This document shows positions 6,971 through 15,501 of a stretch of 22,384 nucleotides of DNA, piece by piece (position 1 is the first letter of the stretch; the number at the start of each line of letters is the position of its first letter). The position numbers and the translations under genes are program-made. Origin of the DNA: Prevotella sp. CAG:1320. Its GTDB lineage: Bacteria; Bacteroidota; Bacteroidia; Bacteroidales; Bacteroidaceae. The stretch lies in NCBI GenBank assembly GCA_000435635.1, contig FR882120.1:30494-52877 (forward strand). Reading direction: 5' to 3'. Under the pieces are notes generated by a model. That model saw only the letters and a list, made by a program, of their open reading frames with translations, ran no database searches and was not told the origin of the DNA.

Positions 6971-8230
6971 ATGGAAAAGATTACGGCACTGCCTTTGAGC
7001 TTGACCAACGAAGAACGTAAATACCTGGGGCTGACTCCCGTGGAGGATGACTGGGACTTGGTGACCTTTCCGGGTCGCCGGGTCTACCTCTACTTTGACG
7101 GAGACATTATCCGCAAATACATCGAGATAGGGGTGGAGGGCTGTTATTACGTGGAGCGGGAACTGTTAGAGCGCACCGAGCAAGGCCGCACGGTCTTGTT
7201 GCCCAAGACGAAAAGGGGGAAGCCCAGGAAGATGAACTTCTCCGCCACGCAGTCTTTTGGGCGAAAAGGGATGTATTTCGAGCATGACAGCAGCTCCACC
7301 TACATAGGCAACTATACGACAAACACCTATTTCCATCGCCAAAACAATGGGCGCAAGGTGCCCCTCCATGAGTGGATGGCCCGGTGGATGGCCGATACCA
7401 CGGAAGCGGACTTGGAGGAGTTGGAGCGTTTCAAGACCGCTACCCGCCGGCACGTGAAGTATCGGGAGGGAGACTTCTTCGCTTTCAAGATAGGCAGGCG
7501 GCACTGGGGCTTTGGGCGCATTGTCCTGGATATCGTGGCATTGAGGAAGACGGAATGGTTTAACAAGCGGCATAACTACGGACTGAGAAACCTGATGTGT
7601 ACGCCACTCTATATCATGGTCTACCGCAAGGTGTCTGATACTTGCGTCGTGCCGATAGAGGAGTTGGCCTCGTGTGACACCTTCCCCGTGCAGGCCATCA
7701 TGGACAACGACTTCTACTACGGAGAGTATAAGATAATAGGCCATAAGTCTGTCAGTCCCGAGGAATGGGAACCGATCATATCTTATGGCAGGAGCATCAG
7801 CTCCTTTGATCCGGATACGGTCTATTTGCAATACGGGCTGATATACAAGGAGACCACTATGGACAAGTATGACAAATACATTACGGATGGCACGGAAATC
7901 ACCCCGCCCTTGGTTTCCAAGCTTCTTCATATAGAGATGAGCGAGCACGAACAATTCTTGATGAATAGCGAGCACGTGAACCCTTTCCGGGACGAGGGCA
8001 TCACCGGGGGCATCGATGTCCTTCCCCTTTTGGAGCATCTCGTTGCCACCAACCGTGTCAATGAACTGGAGGACGGAAGCTTGAAGTATGATGGCAAGGG
8101 GTTGCGCGCTCCCGAGAACCTGCCCATCAAGCGGGAGATATTCGCTTATTTCGGCTTGGATGCGGACAAGAGCTATGCGGAAAACCTGAAAAGGGAAATG
8201 GAGAAAGAGGGAAACGGCATGGCCAGATAG
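6971..8230 (+). CDS. protein with an Imm26-like segment
   Basis: A 419-aa protein without signal peptide or membrane segment, rich in aromatic and charged residues. Residues 165-185, with REGDFFAFKIG followed by HWGFGRIV, resemble the opening strands of the Immunity protein 26 (Imm26) family, in which a GD-x-F/Y-A motif leads to a glycine/arginine strand. Imm26 proteins usually neutralise polymorphic toxins, but they are much shorter than this and no toxin gene is adjacent. The N-terminal 140 residues and C-terminal 150 residues are unrecognised. The gene has its own promoter and stands alone. Codon use looks like that of the core genes. Function remains uncertain; the Imm26 link rests on one short motif. 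Confidence 0.8.
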   Translation: MEKITALPLSLTNEERKYLGLTPVEDDWDLVTFPGRRVYLYFDGDIIRKYIEIGVEGCYYVERELLERTEQGRTVLLPKTKRGKPRKMNFSATQSFGRKGMYFEHDSSSTYIGNYTTNTYFHRQNNGRKVPLHEWMARWMADTTEADLEELERFKTATRRHVKYREGDFFAFKIGRRHWGFGRIVLDIVALRKTEWFNKRHNYGLRNLMCTPLYIMVYRKVSDTCVVPIEELASCDTFPVQAIMDNDFYYGEYKIIGHKSVSPEEWEPIISYGRSISSFDPDTVYLQYGLIYKETTMDKYDKYITDGTEITPPLVSKLLHIEMSEHEQFLMNSEHVNPFRDEGITGGIDVLPLLEHLVATNRVNELEDGSLKYDGKGLRAPENLPIKREIFAYFGLDADKSYAENLKREMEKEGNGMAR

Positions 8231-8511
8231 CGGAAGGCTTTCCCGTCAATACGCTTGGGTTGGAGCGATATTTATGCCTCCAAAAAGTATCCTTGCTGAG
8301 TTGCCCAACGCACCTATATTAAAATCGAAAGTTACCAAGGTTACTTGACCAACGAACCTTGGATGGCTTTCCCGGGTCACTTGAGGTGGCTTTTCCAAGT
8401 CTACTTGTGGCAACCTCCATCGTATTGGGCGCTTCAAGTTCCCTCTCTCTTTCCGGCGGGAACTCTTTGGACAATCCTGGTCTCTTCCGCTGGCGGGAAT
8501 GGCCACGCGAA
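8231..8511. repeat. gene-free stretch with degenerate 'ACTTG' repeats
   Basis: No gene is seen here. Three related segments occur within about 80 bp, around 8335-8348, 8369-8384 and 8393-8407. Each has a CCAAG/CCGGG-like block followed by ACTTG: CCAAGGTTACTTG, CCCGGGTCACTTG, CCAAGTCTACTTG. The last two are each preceded by TGGCTTT. CCAAGGTT (8335-8342) and AACCTTGG (8355-8362) also form an inverted repeat. This looks like a decayed repeat array. Confidence 0.4.
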
Positions 8512-8559
8512 AAGCCCCAAGGCGTTCCGTGAATGCTTGGCGGGAACGCCTTGGGGCTT
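8512..8559 (-). terminator. intrinsic terminator of the phosphate transporter gene
   Basis: A perfect 17-bp stem (arms 8512-8528 and 8543-8559) with a 14-base loop is followed on the minus strand by TTTT. It lies about 40 bp after the transporter stop codon. The GC-rich stem would also stop plus-strand read-through from the Imm26-like gene, though without a good U-run on that side. Confidence 0.85.
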
Positions 8560-8598
8560 ACTATGTGGAGGGGTTGGCGGGTCATGCCCGCCAGGGAA

Positions 8599-10848
8599 TC
8601 AGTTCTCCATGAACTTCTTGGCGGCTCTCAGCTGGTGGCGCATCACGCTGAGGAACTCCTGGCTCTCTTGCAGCACGTTGAGATAGACCAGCGAGATTTG
8701 CAGCTTGCTGTTGTCGTTCATCTGCTGCAGGCGGTCGATGTGCTTCTTGCGGATGACAGACAGCTCGTCTTTCAAGGCATCCGCCTCGGCCAGTATCTCA
8801 CGATAGTTCTCGTAATGGCCTGTCTCTATCACGTCGCAAGTCATGGTCATCAGCTCGTTCACCTTCTCGCGCACGGGCTTGAACTCCTCTATGAACTGCT
8901 TGGGCAGGGGGTTGAAGTTGTTTTCCACGTGCTCCAAGACGGGGTCGAGCATACGGCGGAGGGAGTAGACGAACTGCTGGTTGCTGTTGGCACCCAAGTG
9001 GAACCACGTGTTGCGCTCGATGGCGATGTCGGTGGGTGACTTCTTCAGGCCCAGCATCTCCTGTCGGCGGAGCTTCTTCAGCGTGTCGCGCTCGTTTTTC
9101 AACTCCTTGTTGCACTTGCGCAGGGTGCGCACGTTCTCGTTCTCGAAGCCGTCGAGGATGCGGTTGTACTGCTCCAGGGCGAAGCGGTTGACGTAGCTCT
9201 GGGTGCGGGTGACATGCTTGCGCAGCAAGTCCCAGACGATTTCCGGGTCGCGGGTACGCATCATCACGCGGAAAGCGTCGTCCTTGGTGGCGGCCTCTTC
9301 CTTCTTCTTGTATTGACGGCTGGAACGTATGAGCAGGAAGATGACCAAGGCGATGAAGGCCGTTTGCACCACGATGCCGCCATAATACATCAATATGCAG
9401 ACGAAAGCGGCGGAAAGGAAGGCCACGGCGGCAGTCATGAACCATCCACCGATAACGCTCAGCACGCCCGTCACGCGGAACACGGCACTCTCGCGACTCC
9501 AAGCCTTGTCGGCCAGGCTACTACCCATGGCCACCATGAAGGTGACGTAGGTGGTGGAAAGAGGCAACTTGTAGTTGGTTCCGATGGTAATCAGCATGGA
9601 TGCCAATACCAGGTTGACGGCGGCGCGCACCACGTCGAAGGCGGCCTTGTTGTCTTCCAATATCACCTGGTTCTTGTCAAAGCGCTTGCCCACGCCCTTG
9701 AAGAATCCGCCAGGGATGACGCTCTTCACGGCCTGTCCCACGTCTTGGGTGGCGCGGACAATGGAGCGCGCTGCCCTGGAACTGCCAAACATCTCGTCGC
9801 CCTCGTCCTGGCGGGAGAGATCCACGGAAGTCTTGATCACGTTTTGCGCCTTCTTGGAGGTGGCCATGGCCACAATCATCACCACGCCGGCCAATACCAG
9901 GTAGAGCAGGGGCGTCTTGGCGGACTCCATGAGACTGGTCATCAGGAAGTCGGTGGGAGCCATGCCGTTGCCGTTGGCCACATAATCGTTATAGGAATCC
10001 AGTCCTGCCAAGGGCACGCCGATGAAGTTCACCAGGTCGTTGCCGGCGAAAGCCATGGCCAGGGCGAAGGTTCCCATGAGCACGATGAACTTGAAGATAT
10101 TCACTCCGAGCAGGTGGAGCACCTCCATGAGTATGGTGGAGGCGATGAAAGTGTAAACCAAGAGCAGGTTGACATTGTCGTTGATGTAGTCACGCGCCTC
10201 TGCCGGCATATAGGGGCTTGCGCCCAGTCCTTTCAGGAAGATGAAGTAAGCCAGCGCCGTGAAGGCGATACCGCCGAAGATGGCGATGGAATAGCGCATG
10301 TGGCGCTTATAGTTGAACGTGAAGACCAGTCGTGTTATCCACATCACGATGATACCGAACACGAAGGCGATGGCCACGCTGACGAAGATGGCGATAATCA
10401 CGCTCAGGGCTTTCTCGCTGTTGAGCAGGTCGATGTAGTGCAGGCTGTCGTCGCTGATAATCTTCAGCGTGGCCAGGATGAATGCCGCGCCCAGCAACTC
10501 AAACACCAAAGAGACGGTGGTGGAAGTGGGCATGCCCAGCGTGTTGAACACGTCGAGCACGATGACATCGGTCACCATCACGGCCAGGAAGATGGTCATC
10601 ACCTCGTTGAAAGAGAAATTGGAGGGATTCATGATGCCGTGGCGCGCCACGTCCATCATGCCCGAGGACATTACCGCGCCTACCAGCACGCCACACGAGG
10701 CGATGATAAGCACGGTGCGGAATTTAGCCACCCGGGCTCCCACCGCTGATTGCAAGAAGTTGACAGCGTCGTTGCTGACTCCTACGAATAAGTCGAATAC
10801 CGCCAAGCATAGCAGGAAAACGACGATACATAAATAAATCGTAGCCAT
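8599..10848 (-). CDS. PiT-family inorganic phosphate transporter with PhoU-like C-terminal domain
   Basis: A 749-aa inner-membrane permease for phosphate, driven by a cation gradient as in the PiT/PHO4 family. The family duplication is visible. In the first half are VSNDAVNF (24-31) and MPTSTT (106-111); in the second half are AGNDLVNFIG (268-277) and LPLSTTYV (428-435), with about ten to twelve membrane segments in all. Residues 520-749 form a soluble, helical, charged region resembling PhoU, which usually couples transport to phosphate sensing. ATG at 10848 is preferred to an in-frame start 23 codons upstream (10917), because the -7 element and operator sites lie within that extension. The gene is downstream of icd but has its own Pho-type promoter and terminator. 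Confidence 0.92.
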   Translation of the reverse strand: MATIYLCIVVFLLCLAVFDLFVGVSNDAVNFLQSAVGARVAKFRTVLIIASCGVLVGAVMSSGMMDVARHGIMNPSNFSFNEVMTIFLAVMVTDVIVLDVFNTLGMPTSTTVSLVFELLGAAFILATLKIISDDSLHYIDLLNSEKALSVIIAIFVSVAIAFVFGIIVMWITRLVFTFNYKRHMRYSIAIFGGIAFTALAYFIFLKGLGASPYMPAEARDYINDNVNLLLVYTFIASTILMEVLHLLGVNIFKFIVLMGTFALAMAFAGNDLVNFIGVPLAGLDSYNDYVANGNGMAPTDFLMTSLMESAKTPLLYLVLAGVVMIVAMATSKKAQNVIKTSVDLSRQDEGDEMFGSSRAARSIVRATQDVGQAVKSVIPGGFFKGVGKRFDKNQVILEDNKAAFDVVRAAVNLVLASMLITIGTNYKLPLSTTYVTFMVAMGSSLADKAWSRESAVFRVTGVLSVIGGWFMTAAVAFLSAAFVCILMYYGGIVVQTAFIALVIFLLIRSSRQYKKKEEAATKDDAFRVMMRTRDPEIVWDLLRKHVTRTQSYVNRFALEQYNRILDGFENENVRTLRKCNKELKNERDTLKKLRRQEMLGLKKSPTDIAIERNTWFHLGANSNQQFVYSLRRMLDPVLEHVENNFNPLPKQFIEEFKPVREKVNELMTMTCDVIETGHYENYREILAEADALKDELSVIRKKHIDRLQQMNDNSKLQISLVYLNVLQESQEFLSVMRHQLRAAKKFMEN

Positions 10849-10855
10849 ATAAATA

Positions 10856-10911
10856 AAAAACCTTGTAATAATTCTGCCGCGAATGTAGGCAATAATTGTT
10901 ACAAGGTTTTT
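10856..10911 (-). terminator. intrinsic terminator of icd, overlapping the transporter promoter
   Basis: Arms AAAAACCTTGTAA (10856-10868) and TTACAAGGTTTTT (10899-10911) are perfectly complementary. The stem extends by four more pairs after one mismatch, leaving a loop of about 20 bases. On the minus strand it ends in a run of six T. It follows the icd stop (10932) and so acts as its terminator. The loop contains the -7 element of the next gene. Confidence 0.7.
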
Positions 10912-10937
10912 AATCAAGTGTTACAATCGTGTTACAA
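10880..10937 (-). promoter_or_regulatory. Pho-type promoter and operator of the phosphate transporter
   Basis: On the minus strand the -7 element is TACATTCG (10887-10880). Upstream, TTGTAAC occurs at 10904-10898, 10926-10920 and 10937-10931, all in one 11-bp register, with the first copy exactly 10 bp from the -7 element. No TTTG is found at -33. Heptamers with 4-bp spacers ending 10 bp before the core promoter are the known layout of PhoB sites in other phyla. The distal copies overlap the end of icd. Binding by the PhoB-like regulator in this window is inferred. Confidence 0.65.
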
Positions 10938-12155
10938 ACCAGATTGTAACAACCTTTTTTCAAGCCGTTTCCTAATGGCGGCAATGAAGGCGGCGGAGGT
11001 GACGGGCTTTGGCGTTACGCCCTCCATGAGATTGACCAGGTCTTTGGTGGTGATGCCTTCGTTGAGCGTGTCGAAGCAGGCCTCTTCCAACTGGTTGCCG
11101 AAGTTCACCAAAGCCTCTATGCCGTCCATCTCGCCACGTTTGCGCAACGCGCCGCTCCACGCGAAGATGGTGGCCATGGGGTTGGTAGAGGTTTCCTCTC
11201 CTTGCAGATACTTATAATAATGTCTGGTCACCGTGCCGTGGGCGGCCTCATACTCGTAATTGCCATCGGGGCTCACCAATACGGAAGTCATCATGGCCAA
11301 TGAGCCAAAGGCGGTGGAGAGCATGTCGCTCATCACGTCGCCGTCATAGTTCTTGCAGGCCCAGATGAATCCGCCCTTGGAGCGGATAACCCTGGCGACC
11401 GCGTCGTCTATCAATGTATAGAAGTACTCGATGCCCAGCTCTTCGAAAGTCTGTTTATATTCCTTGTCGTATACTTCCTGGAAAATCTCGCGGAAGCGGG
11501 CGTCATATTTCTTGGAGATGGTGTCCTTGGTGGCGAACCACAGGTCTTGCTTGGTGTCGATGGCGAACTTGAAGCAGCTATGGGCGAAGGAACGAATGCT
11601 CTTGTCTGTGTTGTGCATGCCCTGGATGATGCCCGTGCCCTCGAAGTCGTGGATGTCTATCTCTTGCGTCTTGCCGCTTTTCCCCTGGAAGACCAACTTC
11701 GCCTTGCCGGGTTCATCCACGTCAATCTCCACGCTCTTGTATACGTCGCCATAGGCGTGACGGGCTATGGTGATGGGTTTTTCCCAGTTCTTGACCACGG
11801 GATGAATGCTGGGAATGGTGATGGGAGCGCGGAACACCGTGCCGTCCATGATGCTGCGGATGGTGCCGTTAGGGCTTTTCCACATCTTGTGCAGCTTGTA
11901 TTCGTCCATGCGCTGCGCGTTGGGGGTGATGGTGGCGCACTTCACGGCCACGCCATATTTCATGGCGGCCTTGGCGGAGTCTATGGTCACCTGGTCGTTG
12001 GTCTCGTCTCGATGGGGAAGGCCCAGGTCATAATACTCCGTTTTCAAGTCCACGAAGGGGAGTATCAGTTCATCCTTGATCATTTTCCACAGGATGCGGG
12101 TCATCTCGTCGCCATCCATCTCCACGAGGGGAGTTGTCATCTGAATCTTTTTCAT
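10932..12155 (-). CDS. icd: NADP-dependent isocitrate dehydrogenase
   Basis: A 407-aa cytosolic enzyme that oxidatively decarboxylates isocitrate to 2-oxoglutarate, giving NADPH. It belongs to the homodimeric, eukaryote-like subfamily rather than the E. coli type, as shown by the N-terminal [20 protein letters not shown], the substrate segment [27 protein letters not shown], the metal-binding [17 protein letters not shown] and the NADP-binding [12 protein letters not shown]. Length matches the family. No citrate synthase or aconitase gene is adjacent. It reads leftward; a terminator of the OmpA-like gene lies upstream (12213-12247), so it is its own unit, but I see no clear promoter in the short gap. 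Its last codons overlap the distal Pho-type sites of the transporter. Confidence 0.97.
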   Translation of the reverse strand: MKKIQMTTPLVEMDGDEMTRILWKMIKDELILPFVDLKTEYYDLGLPHRDETNDQVTIDSAKAAMKYGVAVKCATITPNAQRMDEYKLHKMWKSPNGTIRSIMDGTVFRAPITIPSIHPVVKNWEKPITIARHAYGDVYKSVEIDVDEPGKAKLVFQGKSGKTQEIDIHDFEGTGIIQGMHNTDKSIRSFAHSCFKFAIDTKQDLWFATKDTISKKYDARFREIFQEVYDKEYKQTFEELGIEYFYTLIDDAVARVIRSKGGFIWACKNYDGDVMSDMLSTAFGSLAMMTSVLVSPDGNYEYEAAHGTVTRHYYKYLQGEETSTNPMATIFAWSGALRKRGEMDGIEALVNFGNQLEEACFDTLNEGITTKDLVNLMEGVTPKPVTSAAFIAAIRKRLEKRLLQSGL

Positions 12156-12212
12156 AGTCTGTTTCTCTTGCTAATATCTCTTATAAATGGTTGATGCTGT
12201 ATGATACCATAA

Positions 12213-12247
12213 ACCCCGATACAATCTCTGGCTGAGTGTATCGGGGT
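12213..12247 (-). terminator. intrinsic terminator of the OmpA-family lipoprotein gene
   Basis: ACCCCGATACA (12213-12223) and TGTATCGGGGT (12237-12247) form a perfect 11-bp stem with a 13-base loop, followed by TTTA on the minus strand, 27 bp after the stop codon at 12274. Confidence 0.75.
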
Positions 12248-12273
12248 AGAATGGGTTTACGTTTCGCTTATGT

Positions 12274-13128
12274 TCATTCCTCCTCGGGAGCCTGGTCAAT
12301 CAGCTCCATGAACTGGTCAAGCTTGGGAGTGATGATGATTTGCGTGCGGCGGTTGCGCTGCTTGCCCACCTCCGTGTCGTTGGTGGTGATGGGATTGTAC
12401 TCGCCACGGCCGCCAGCGGTAAGCCGCTTGGGGTCTACACCGTAGTGCTCTTGCAGATACTGCACTACAGAGGAAGCGCGCAGGGCACTCAGGTCCCAGT
12501 TGTTGCGGATGTTCTTCATCAGTGCGCTAGAGGTGTTCACGGGCACGTTGTCGGTGTTACCCTCTATCAGCACGTCATAGTCCTTGTAGTCCATGATGAT
12601 CTTGGCAATCTTGCTCAAGGTCTCCGCGGCGCGATCGTTAATCTCATAGCTTCCGCTCTTGTAAAGCATATTGTCGGCCAACGAGATGTAGACCACACCT
12701 TTCAGCACTTGCACGTCCACTTCTTTCAGCTCCTCCTTGCTCAGCGAGCGGGTAAGGTTGTTGGTGAGCACCATGTTCAGTGAGTCGCTCTTGCTCTTCA
12801 CCTCTACCAGGTGGCGGATATACTGGTTGCTCTCGTTGATTTGGTCAACCAGTTTAGAGATGTTCACATTGGTGGAACTAGCGTTGTTCAAGCTCTTGTC
12901 AAGTGCTTCCTGTACAGAGCGATAGTCAGACTTCATCTGCTCCAACTGCTCTTCCAGTGAGCTGACGCGGGCCTTAGCTGAGGCGAGCTCCTCTTTTGTG
13001 CTTTGATAGTTAGCGGTCAGCTCCTGGTTTTGCAGCTGACAGCTCTCAAGCTCTTTTTTGCTGGCGCAGCTTGTCATCACTAGCAAGCCCGCCATCATGG
13101 CCATACCAAATAACTTGTTCATCCTCAT
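12274..13128 (-). CDS. OmpA/MotB-domain lipoprotein with coiled coil
   Basis: A 284-aa outer-membrane lipoprotein predicted to tether the envelope to peptidoglycan. The N-terminus has a lipobox ending VMTSC (Cys21) after a hydrophobic stretch. Residues 25-115 are a heptad-rich coiled coil, and 140-268 form the OmpA-like domain, with D193 in GNTDNVPV and the arginine-rich RNRRTQI (258-264) as the peptidoglycan-binding positions. It ends in acidic PEEE. The ATG at 13128 or the one two codons later (13122) could start it. It has its own promoter (13164-13195) and terminator (12213-12247), so it is monocistronic. This domain arrangement is common in Bacteroidales; the specific role is not known. 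Confidence 0.92.
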   Translation of the reverse strand: MRMNKLFGMAMMAGLLVMTSCASKKELESCQLQNQELTANYQSTKEELASAKARVSSLEEQLEQMKSDYRSVQEALDKSLNNASSTNVNISKLVDQINESNQYIRHLVEVKSKSDSLNMVLTNNLTRSLSKEELKEVDVQVLKGVVYISLADNMLYKSGSYEINDRAAETLSKIAKIIMDYKDYDVLIEGNTDNVPVNTSSALMKNIRNNWDLSALRASSVVQYLQEHYGVDPKRLTAGGRGEYNPITTNDTEVGKQRNRRTQIIITPKLDQFMELIDQAPEEE

Positions 13129-13163
13129 GGTTCTAATCTGTCTATTGAGTTAGTATTATTACG

Positions 13164-13195
13164 CGAATTTACATGTTTGACGTGAATAAAACGAA
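13164..13195 (-). promoter_or_regulatory. promoter of the OmpA-family lipoprotein gene
   Basis: On the minus strand, TTCG (13195-13192), a 20-base spacer and TAAATTCG (13171-13164); each element differs from the consensus at one position. The leader would be about 30 nt. Confidence 0.6.
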
Positions 13196-13298
13196 TAAGT
13201 TTATCGGTTTTATTTTATTTTAACCATAAAGATACCAATTTCTCGCGGACGAGTGCTTGGGACGCGTCACTTCGCGGGTAGTTCCGTGTGCCAAGAGT

Positions 13299-14711
13299 TC
13301 ATTTCCGCAAGGTGAACTCAAAGCGGGTGCCCCTGGACTCCAGGTTGCTGGAAACGCGTATAGTACCTCCGTGCAGCAAGACGGCATTCTTCACGATGGC
13401 CAGTCCCAGTCCGGTGCCGCCCATCTGCCGGCTGCGTCCCTTGTCCACCCTATAGAACCTCTCGAAGATGCGAGGCAAGTGCTCGGCGGGTATGCCTATG
13501 CCATTGTCGCTGAAAGTGAAGTGCCACTTGTTGTGCATTTCCCTGGCTTCGATGGTAATGGTGGTGCCCTCGCCCGCGTATGCTATGGCATTGTCGGTGA
13601 GATTGCGGAAGATGCTGTAAAGCAAGCTCCTGTTACCTTTGGTCACCAGCCTTTCGGGCATGTCGCACTCAAACTTCATCTTTCGCTGTTCCATCTGCAA
13701 GGCCACCTCTTTCCGGATGCTATCCACCAAAGCGGAGATGTCTACCGCCTCGAAGTCCATCATGTCAGGCGCATCATCCATCCTGTTCAGCGTGGAGATG
13801 TCTCTCAATAGCGCGGTGAGCCTTTCGCTTTGCGCGTAACACCGTTGCAGGAATTGTTGCTTTGTCTCTTCATTGATACGGGGATTCTGCAGAATGGTCT
13901 CCAGGTATCCTTGTATGCTTGAGACGGGAGTCTTCAGCTCATGCGCGATGTTTTGGGTAAGTTGTCGCTTCAATACGCCTTGCTCCCTCCGGGAGTTTTG
14001 CAGGCGCTTGTATATCTTGACGATGCGCTCGGCTATCTCTCCCAGTTCATCATCGGGGAAATCCGCCAGGTCTTCTGTCTCCAAGCTTTCGTTCCTGTCA
14101 GCTCGGTAGGCGAAAAGGCGCAACTTGATGATATGCGCGTCGAGCCTGTTGACGAAGCGATAGAGCACAAAAGTCAGGAGCAAGAACACCACAAGGGTAA
14201 ACCACACATAGTGGATATCCGCCTGCAGGTATTCCGTCAGGCTGCTGTCATAGGGTAGGGCGGAACGGATATATATTCCTTCCTTGTCGAAATAGGTGGC
14301 CGAATAGCAATACTCCTGGCTGAGCGTACTGCTTTCCCTTACGTCGAAAGAGCTAACGCCTTTCTTCTTGGCTTCCAGAATCTCGGGACGGTTGGCGTGG
14401 CTCGTGAAATTGGCATAGTCTTTTTCCTCGGAATCGAAGATTACCTTGCCGTCTTTACGGATGACAGTCACGCGCAGTCCTTCCATGGGATGTCCCTTGA
14501 TATAGCGTGTCAAGGTGGTCTCATCCCATTTGCCCAGCATGCGAAGCGTGCCTGCCATGGCGACATTGTAGCTTTGCAAGCTTTGGGTGATGGAATCCAT
14601 CTTGTATTGTCGTTCCCGTTGATGTTGGAAGACGATAAAAGCCACGGCGAACAGCAGGAAGATGCCCGTTACGCTCAAGAAAAGTTTTTTCCCCGCGGAG
14701 ATTTTCTTCAT
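13299..14711 (-). CDS. PhoR-like sensor histidine kinase
   Basis: A 470-aa membrane sensor kinase. Two membrane segments (about 10-28 and 168-186) flank a periplasmic sensor domain of about 140 residues. A HAMP-like linker follows, then the dimerisation domain with phospho-accepting H257 in NIAHELKTPVSSIQ. The ATP-binding domain has the N box around N370-N374, DNGIG (402-406), the ERFYRVD F box and GGTGLGLA (431-438). All catalytic residues are intact. It lies 18 bp after the response regulator stop codon in the same operon. The neighbours (phosphate porin, transporter, ppk, ppx) argue that it senses phosphate limitation like PhoR. That assignment is from context, because kinase sequence alone does not fix the stimulus. 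Confidence 0.9.
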   Translation of the reverse strand: MKKISAGKKLFLSVTGIFLLFAVAFIVFQHQRERQYKMDSITQSLQSYNVAMAGTLRMLGKWDETTLTRYIKGHPMEGLRVTVIRKDGKVIFDSEEKDYANFTSHANRPEILEAKKKGVSSFDVRESSTLSQEYCYSATYFDKEGIYIRSALPYDSSLTEYLQADIHYVWFTLVVFLLLTFVLYRFVNRLDAHIIKLRLFAYRADRNESLETEDLADFPDDELGEIAERIVKIYKRLQNSRREQGVLKRQLTQNIAHELKTPVSSIQGYLETILQNPRINEETKQQFLQRCYAQSERLTALLRDISTLNRMDDAPDMMDFEAVDISALVDSIRKEVALQMEQRKMKFECDMPERLVTKGNRSLLYSIFRNLTDNAIAYAGEGTTITIEAREMHNKWHFTFSDNGIGIPAEHLPRIFERFYRVDKGRSRQMGGTGLGLAIVKNAVLLHGGTIRVSSNLESRGTRFEFTLRK

Positions 14712-14729
14712 TTGACTTAATTCTTATTT

Positions 14730-15419
14730 CTATGCGTCAAAGTAATAACCAAATCCCAATCGGGTGACTATGCATTTGGAGAACCTGCCAATCTTCTTGC
14801 GCAGCCGGGTGATGTTCACGTCCACCGTGCGGTCTAGCACCAACACGTCCTTCGGCCAAATGCGATCTATCAATTCTTGGCGCGAGAAGACACGTCCTTT
14901 CTCTTGCAAGAGAAGCTCCAGTAGCTCAAATTCCGTCTTGGTGAAAGGTATTTCCTCCCCGTCTATGGTAACGGTCTTTTTGTCGAGATTCATCACCAGG
15001 CCTTGATAGGAAAGCACCTGCGGCTGGTTGCCGCTATGTTCTTGGGTGCGGCGCAGGATAGCCCTCACGCGTACCAATACCTCCCTGATGGAGAAAGGTT
15101 TCGAGATATAGTCGTCAGCGCCTAGGTTGAAGCCTGTCACCACATCATTTTCAGTGTCTCGAGCCGTCAGGAATATGATGGGCACATTGGCGGTGTCGGG
15201 AGACTTCTTCAGTTGTTTCGCCATGGAGAAACCCGACATGCCCCCCATCATTACATCCAGCAGCAGCAGGTTATATTGAGTAATGCCTTTGCCCAAGGCT
15301 TCCTCCGCGGAGTTGGCTGTGTCTACCGCGTAGCCTTCTGTCTCAAGATTGAATTTCAAGATCTCGCAAAGATCCTGCTCGTCGTCAACCACTAATATCC
15401 GGTATTGGTTCTCTTCCAT
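14730..15419 (-). CDS. PhoB-like response regulator (OmpR family)
   Basis: A 229-aa DNA-binding response regulator. The receiver domain has the acidic pocket at D12-D13 (VVDDEQD), phospho-acceptor D55 in LLLLDVMMGG, T85 in FLTARD and K107 in ISKPF. The C-terminal winged helix includes LTKTEFELLELL-like residues, the RVFSRQELI motif and the recognition helix region RTVDVNITRLRKKIG. ATG at 15419 is chosen over an in-frame TTG at 15443, because the TTG lies in the likely -7 element and the receiver domain begins at the ATG. PhoB family members bind 11-bp direct repeats; matching repeats stand before three phosphate operons in this window, so it is the natural candidate to bind them. Confidence 0.92.
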   Translation of the reverse strand: MEENQYRILVVDDEQDLCEILKFNLETEGYAVDTANSAEEALGKGITQYNLLLLDVMMGGMSGFSMAKQLKKSPDTANVPIIFLTARDTENDVVTGFNLGADDYISKPFSIREVLVRVRAILRRTQEHSGNQPQVLSYQGLVMNLDKKTVTIDGEEIPFTKTEFELLELLLQEKGRVFSRQELIDRIWPKDVLVLDRTVDVNITRLRKKIGRFSKCIVTRLGFGYYFDA

Positions 15420-15430
15420 GCTATATAGGT

Positions 15431-15448
15431 TTTGCAATTGCAAATTTA
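15431..15448 (-). promoter_or_regulatory. palindrome over the -7 element of the response regulator gene
   Basis: TTTGCAATTGCAAA (15431-15444) is a perfect 14-bp palindrome. It overlaps TAAATTTG (15448-15441 on the minus strand), a consensus -7 element about 22 nt before the ATG. No TTTG is found at -33. A degenerate heptamer at 15470-15476 is the only hint of a Pho-type site. The palindrome could be an operator or coincidence. Confidence 0.4.
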
Positions 15449-15501
15449 AGATTTATTTCTCATTCTTTCGTCACGAAGCAAGGATAATTTCTTCTCCTCG
15501 C

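Noticed and set aside
7166..8038. 290-codon minus-strand reading frame opposite the Imm26-like gene
   Set aside because: It has no promoter and no recognisable motif, and the plus strand has a good promoter and a coherent protein.
9214..10749. 511-codon plus-strand reading frame opposite the phosphate transporter
   Set aside because: Its His/Gly/Gln-rich composition without any motif is typical of the antisense shadow of a GC-rich membrane protein gene; the opposite strand encodes a clear PiT permease.
13200..13298. Terminator for the sensor kinase operon
   Set aside because: Short CGCG and CTTGG/CCAAG complements occur, but no continuous stem followed by a T-run could be drawn.
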